The position numbers and the translations under genes were made by a program. 64,000 nucleotides of DNA, taken from assembly GCA_900550455.1 (NCBI GenBank), contig URSE01000001.1, forward strand, positions 13,702 through 77,701. Direction: 5' to 3'. Of the stretch, positions 62,420 through 64,000 are shown piece after piece. The notes under the pieces are model-generated. The model was given only the letters and a program-made list of their open reading frames with translations. It did no database searches and was not told the origin of the DNA. The stretch comes from an uncultured Veillonella sp. (GTDB lineage Bacteria > Bacillota > Negativicutes > Veillonellales > Veillonellaceae). Each line of letters starts with the position of its first letter. Position 1 is the first letter of the stretch.

Positions 62420-63295
62420 ATGAGCCATAGTAAGCATCATTCCCGGTCTTGGCTATCTGTGATGACTAGGGCCCTCTTTATTATTCTAGGGGCCTTCATC
62501 TATACGGTTGGATTGGACCTCTTCTTAGTACCTAACAATATCATCGATGGTGGTGTGGTTGGTATTTCCTTGATGACAGCGACTCTATCGGGTTATTCCT
62601 TCTCTATTTTCGTTGTTCTCATTAACTTACCCTTTTTATACTTGGGGTATCGAGTTATCGGCAAAACGTTTACCCTGTCGACCCTGTTTGGTATCGTCTG
62701 GATGGCGATATTCTCCAATTTTATGCATCACCTACCAGTCATAACGACAGACCCTTTCCTAGGGGCCATCTTTGGTGGAATCATCTTAGGGATTGGGGTT
62801 GGCCTTATTATCCGTAATGGCGGTTCCTTGGATGGGTCCGAGGTAGTGGCTATTATCTTTGATAAGCGATCCTCCTTCTCCGTAGGTGAATTGGTCATGG
62901 GTATGAACTTGGTCATCATGACTTTGGCGGGCTTTGTCTATAGCTGGAATTCCGCTATGTATTCCCTCATCGCCTATTTCATCGCCTACAAGATGATCGA
63001 TATTACCATTACGGGTCTAGAGGAATCTAAATCCGTTATGATCATATTGGATGCGGAAAAATCGGCAGAAGTAGCGGATGCATTAAATGATCGCTTGGGC
63101 CGTGGCGTTACCATTCTCTATGGGGAAGGGGGCTATCTCAAGCAACCTAAGCATGTCCTGTACTCTGTTATTACCCGTTTGGAAATTACCAAGCTTAAGG
63201 AAATCGTCTACGAGCTTGATGACAAGGCTTTTATTACTATTTCTGACGTACAAGACCTCTTCGGGGGCCACTTTAAAAAGAAGAATATTCATTAG
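62420..63295 (+). CDS. YitT family membrane protein (DUF161 plus DUF2179)
   Basis: The predicted 291-residue protein has five or six membrane helices in the first 200 residues, with GLDLFLVPNNIIDGGVVGIS and GGIILGIGVGLIIRNGGSLDGSEV, the YitT core. A cytoplasmic DUF2179 domain follows (about 205-285, with GRGVTILYGEGGY and ITISDVQDLFGGHF). The start is ATG 62420, which follows an aggag RBS; TTG 62402 lies before it. Family members are common in Firmicutes as possible transporters or sensors, but no substrate is established. It ends 11 bases before lepB. Confidence 0.88.
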   Translation: MSHSKHHSRSWLSVMTRALFIILGAFIYTVGLDLFLVPNNIIDGGVVGISLMTATLSGYSFSIFVVLINLPFLYLGYRVIGKTFTLSTLFGIVWMAIFSNFMHHLPVITTDPFLGAIFGGIILGIGVGLIIRNGGSLDGSEVVAIIFDKRSSFSVGELVMGMNLVIMTLAGFVYSWNSAMYSLIAYFIAYKMIDITITGLEESKSVMIILDAEKSAEVADALNDRLGRGVTILYGEGGYLKQPKHVLYSVITRLEITKLKEIVYELDDKAFITISDVQDLFGGHFKKKNIH

Positions 63296-63306
63296 GGAGT
63301 TATGTC

Positions 63307-63927
63307 ATGACTGACACACAACATGTAGATAATCAACCACAAGAAACCGGTAAGGAAAATCGCCTAGGCAAGGAACTATGGGAATGGCTAGAAGCCATTG
63401 TCTATGCTGTTATTTTGGCCCTTTTAATCCATATCTTTATCCTCCAACCGACTCGTGTATCTGGTGAGTCGATGGAACCGACCTTACATAATAAGGACTT
63501 TCTCATTGTCACACGGTGGTCTCATATCTTGGGTACAGAACCTAAGTATGGGGATATCGTTATTGTCGATAGTCGGGTTAACCGTCCTCGTACTTGGGTA
63601 GATGACGTGAGAGAACCATTTATGAACTATGTGGCTTTCTTTGATAAGTCTGCTCAAGGCAACTATGCCTGGGTAAAACGGGTTATTGGCCTTCCTGGGG
63701 ATACCTTGGAATTCAAGGATGGTTATGTCTACCGCAATGGGGAAAAGTTAGATGAACCGTATACCAATGAACCGGGTAAAATGAAGTATGCTCGATCAAC
63801 ACCGGTAGTTGTTCCGGAAGGTCATGTTATGGTTATGGGGGACAACCGTAATCATTCCAGTGATGGCCGCTTTATTGGTCCTATTCCTATGGATCATATC
63901 TTGGGCCATGTAGCTCTGGATTTTTAA
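63307..63927 (+). CDS. lepB: Signal peptidase I
   Basis: LepB removes signal peptides from exported proteins at the outer face of the inner membrane. The 206-residue product has one N-terminal membrane helix (about 28-46). The catalytic Ser55 lies in SGESMEPTL, Lys124 in WVKRVIGLPGD, and box E is MGDNRNHSSDGR near the C-terminus. It is the single-helix Firmicute type. It probably serves the many signal-peptide-bearing proteins of this window. The last 73 bases of the window after it contain no recognisable feature. Confidence 0.95.
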   Translation: MTDTQHVDNQPQETGKENRLGKELWEWLEAIVYAVILALLIHIFILQPTRVSGESMEPTLHNKDFLIVTRWSHILGTEPKYGDIVIVDSRVNRPRTWVDDVREPFMNYVAFFDKSAQGNYAWVKRVIGLPGDTLEFKDGYVYRNGEKLDEPYTNEPGKMKYARSTPVVVPEGHVMVMGDNRNHSSDGRFIGPIPMDHILGHVALDF

Positions 63928-64000
63928 GATTTCTGTCATTTGTCCGTATGCATGAGCATATTTGTATAGAGCGATATAAGTTAATAGGATATAAGGTAAG

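Noticed and set aside
1..64000. Insertion sequences, prophage, integrases, toxin-antitoxin or defence systems
   Set aside because: No transposase, recombinase, phage, restriction or toxin gene and no flanking repeats were seen; the region is a conserved core-genome block.

Overview
The window is a chromosomal segment of a diderm Firmicute of the class Negativicutes, most likely Veillonella or a close relative. The evidence is the combination of Firmicute-style housekeeping genes (ftsH, divIC-like, coaX, greA-lysS, murA-mreB, an S55 'SpoIVB-type' protein) with a large outer-membrane and lipopolysaccharide cluster. That cluster includes an mlaD gene whose product carries a C-terminal barrel-like region, a hallmark described for Veillonella. 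Nearly every gene lies on the + strand, gaps are short, and neighbouring stops and starts often overlap. I see no rRNA, tRNA, CRISPR array, insertion sequence or prophage.

Layout. (1) 1-6015: end of oppD, then oppF, a cytoplasmic class-A-beta-lactamase-like serine hydrolase, an OppA-type binding protein, an LdcA-type LD-carboxypeptidase and an M20 amidohydrolase. Together these suggest import and recycling of (murein) peptides. (2) 6054-9937: an ABC-F ATPase behind a promoter and a leader hairpin, followed by folE-folP-folB-folK. (3) 9958-10330: remnant of a bile-acid:Na+ symporter (BASS) family gene. (4) 10341-18075: divIC-like, ppx/gppA, tilS, hpt, ftsH, birA, coaX, dusB. (5) 18162-24131: greA, lysS, serS, glpX, murA. 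(6) 24103-29238: mreB with an unusual basic N-terminal extension, then three exported proteins (AMIN plus phosphodiester-glycosidase-like, a small lipoyl-hairpin protein, and an S55-like protein).

(7) 29296-42692: mlaE-mlaF-mlaD, a TolC-like protein, tamB, bamA and three Skp/OmpH-like genes, that is, phospholipid traffic and outer-membrane protein assembly side by side. (8) 42723-60554: an almost complete lipid A, Kdo and LPS-export set (lpxD, lpxL-like, lpxC, fabZ, lpxA, lpxI, lpxB, msbA, waaA, lpxK, kdsB, kdsA, kdsD, kdsC, second lpxL-like, lptC, lptA, lptB, one lptF/G). lptD is not in the window. (9) 60640-63927: a DUF3084 membrane protein, a YqgF/RuvC-fold nuclease-like protein, a YitT-family membrane protein and signal peptidase I.

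The genes work together chiefly as an envelope-building block. Cytoplasmic synthesis of precursors (murA, lpx, kds) is followed by flipping (MsbA) and export (Lpt), while BamA, TamB, Skp and Mla assemble and maintain the outer membrane. The most unusual points are the MlaD-barrel fusion next to tamB/bamA, the extended MreB, the lone LptF/G followed by DUF3084, two promoter-plus-terminator leaders (before the ABC-F gene and before tamB), and the decayed transporter gene.
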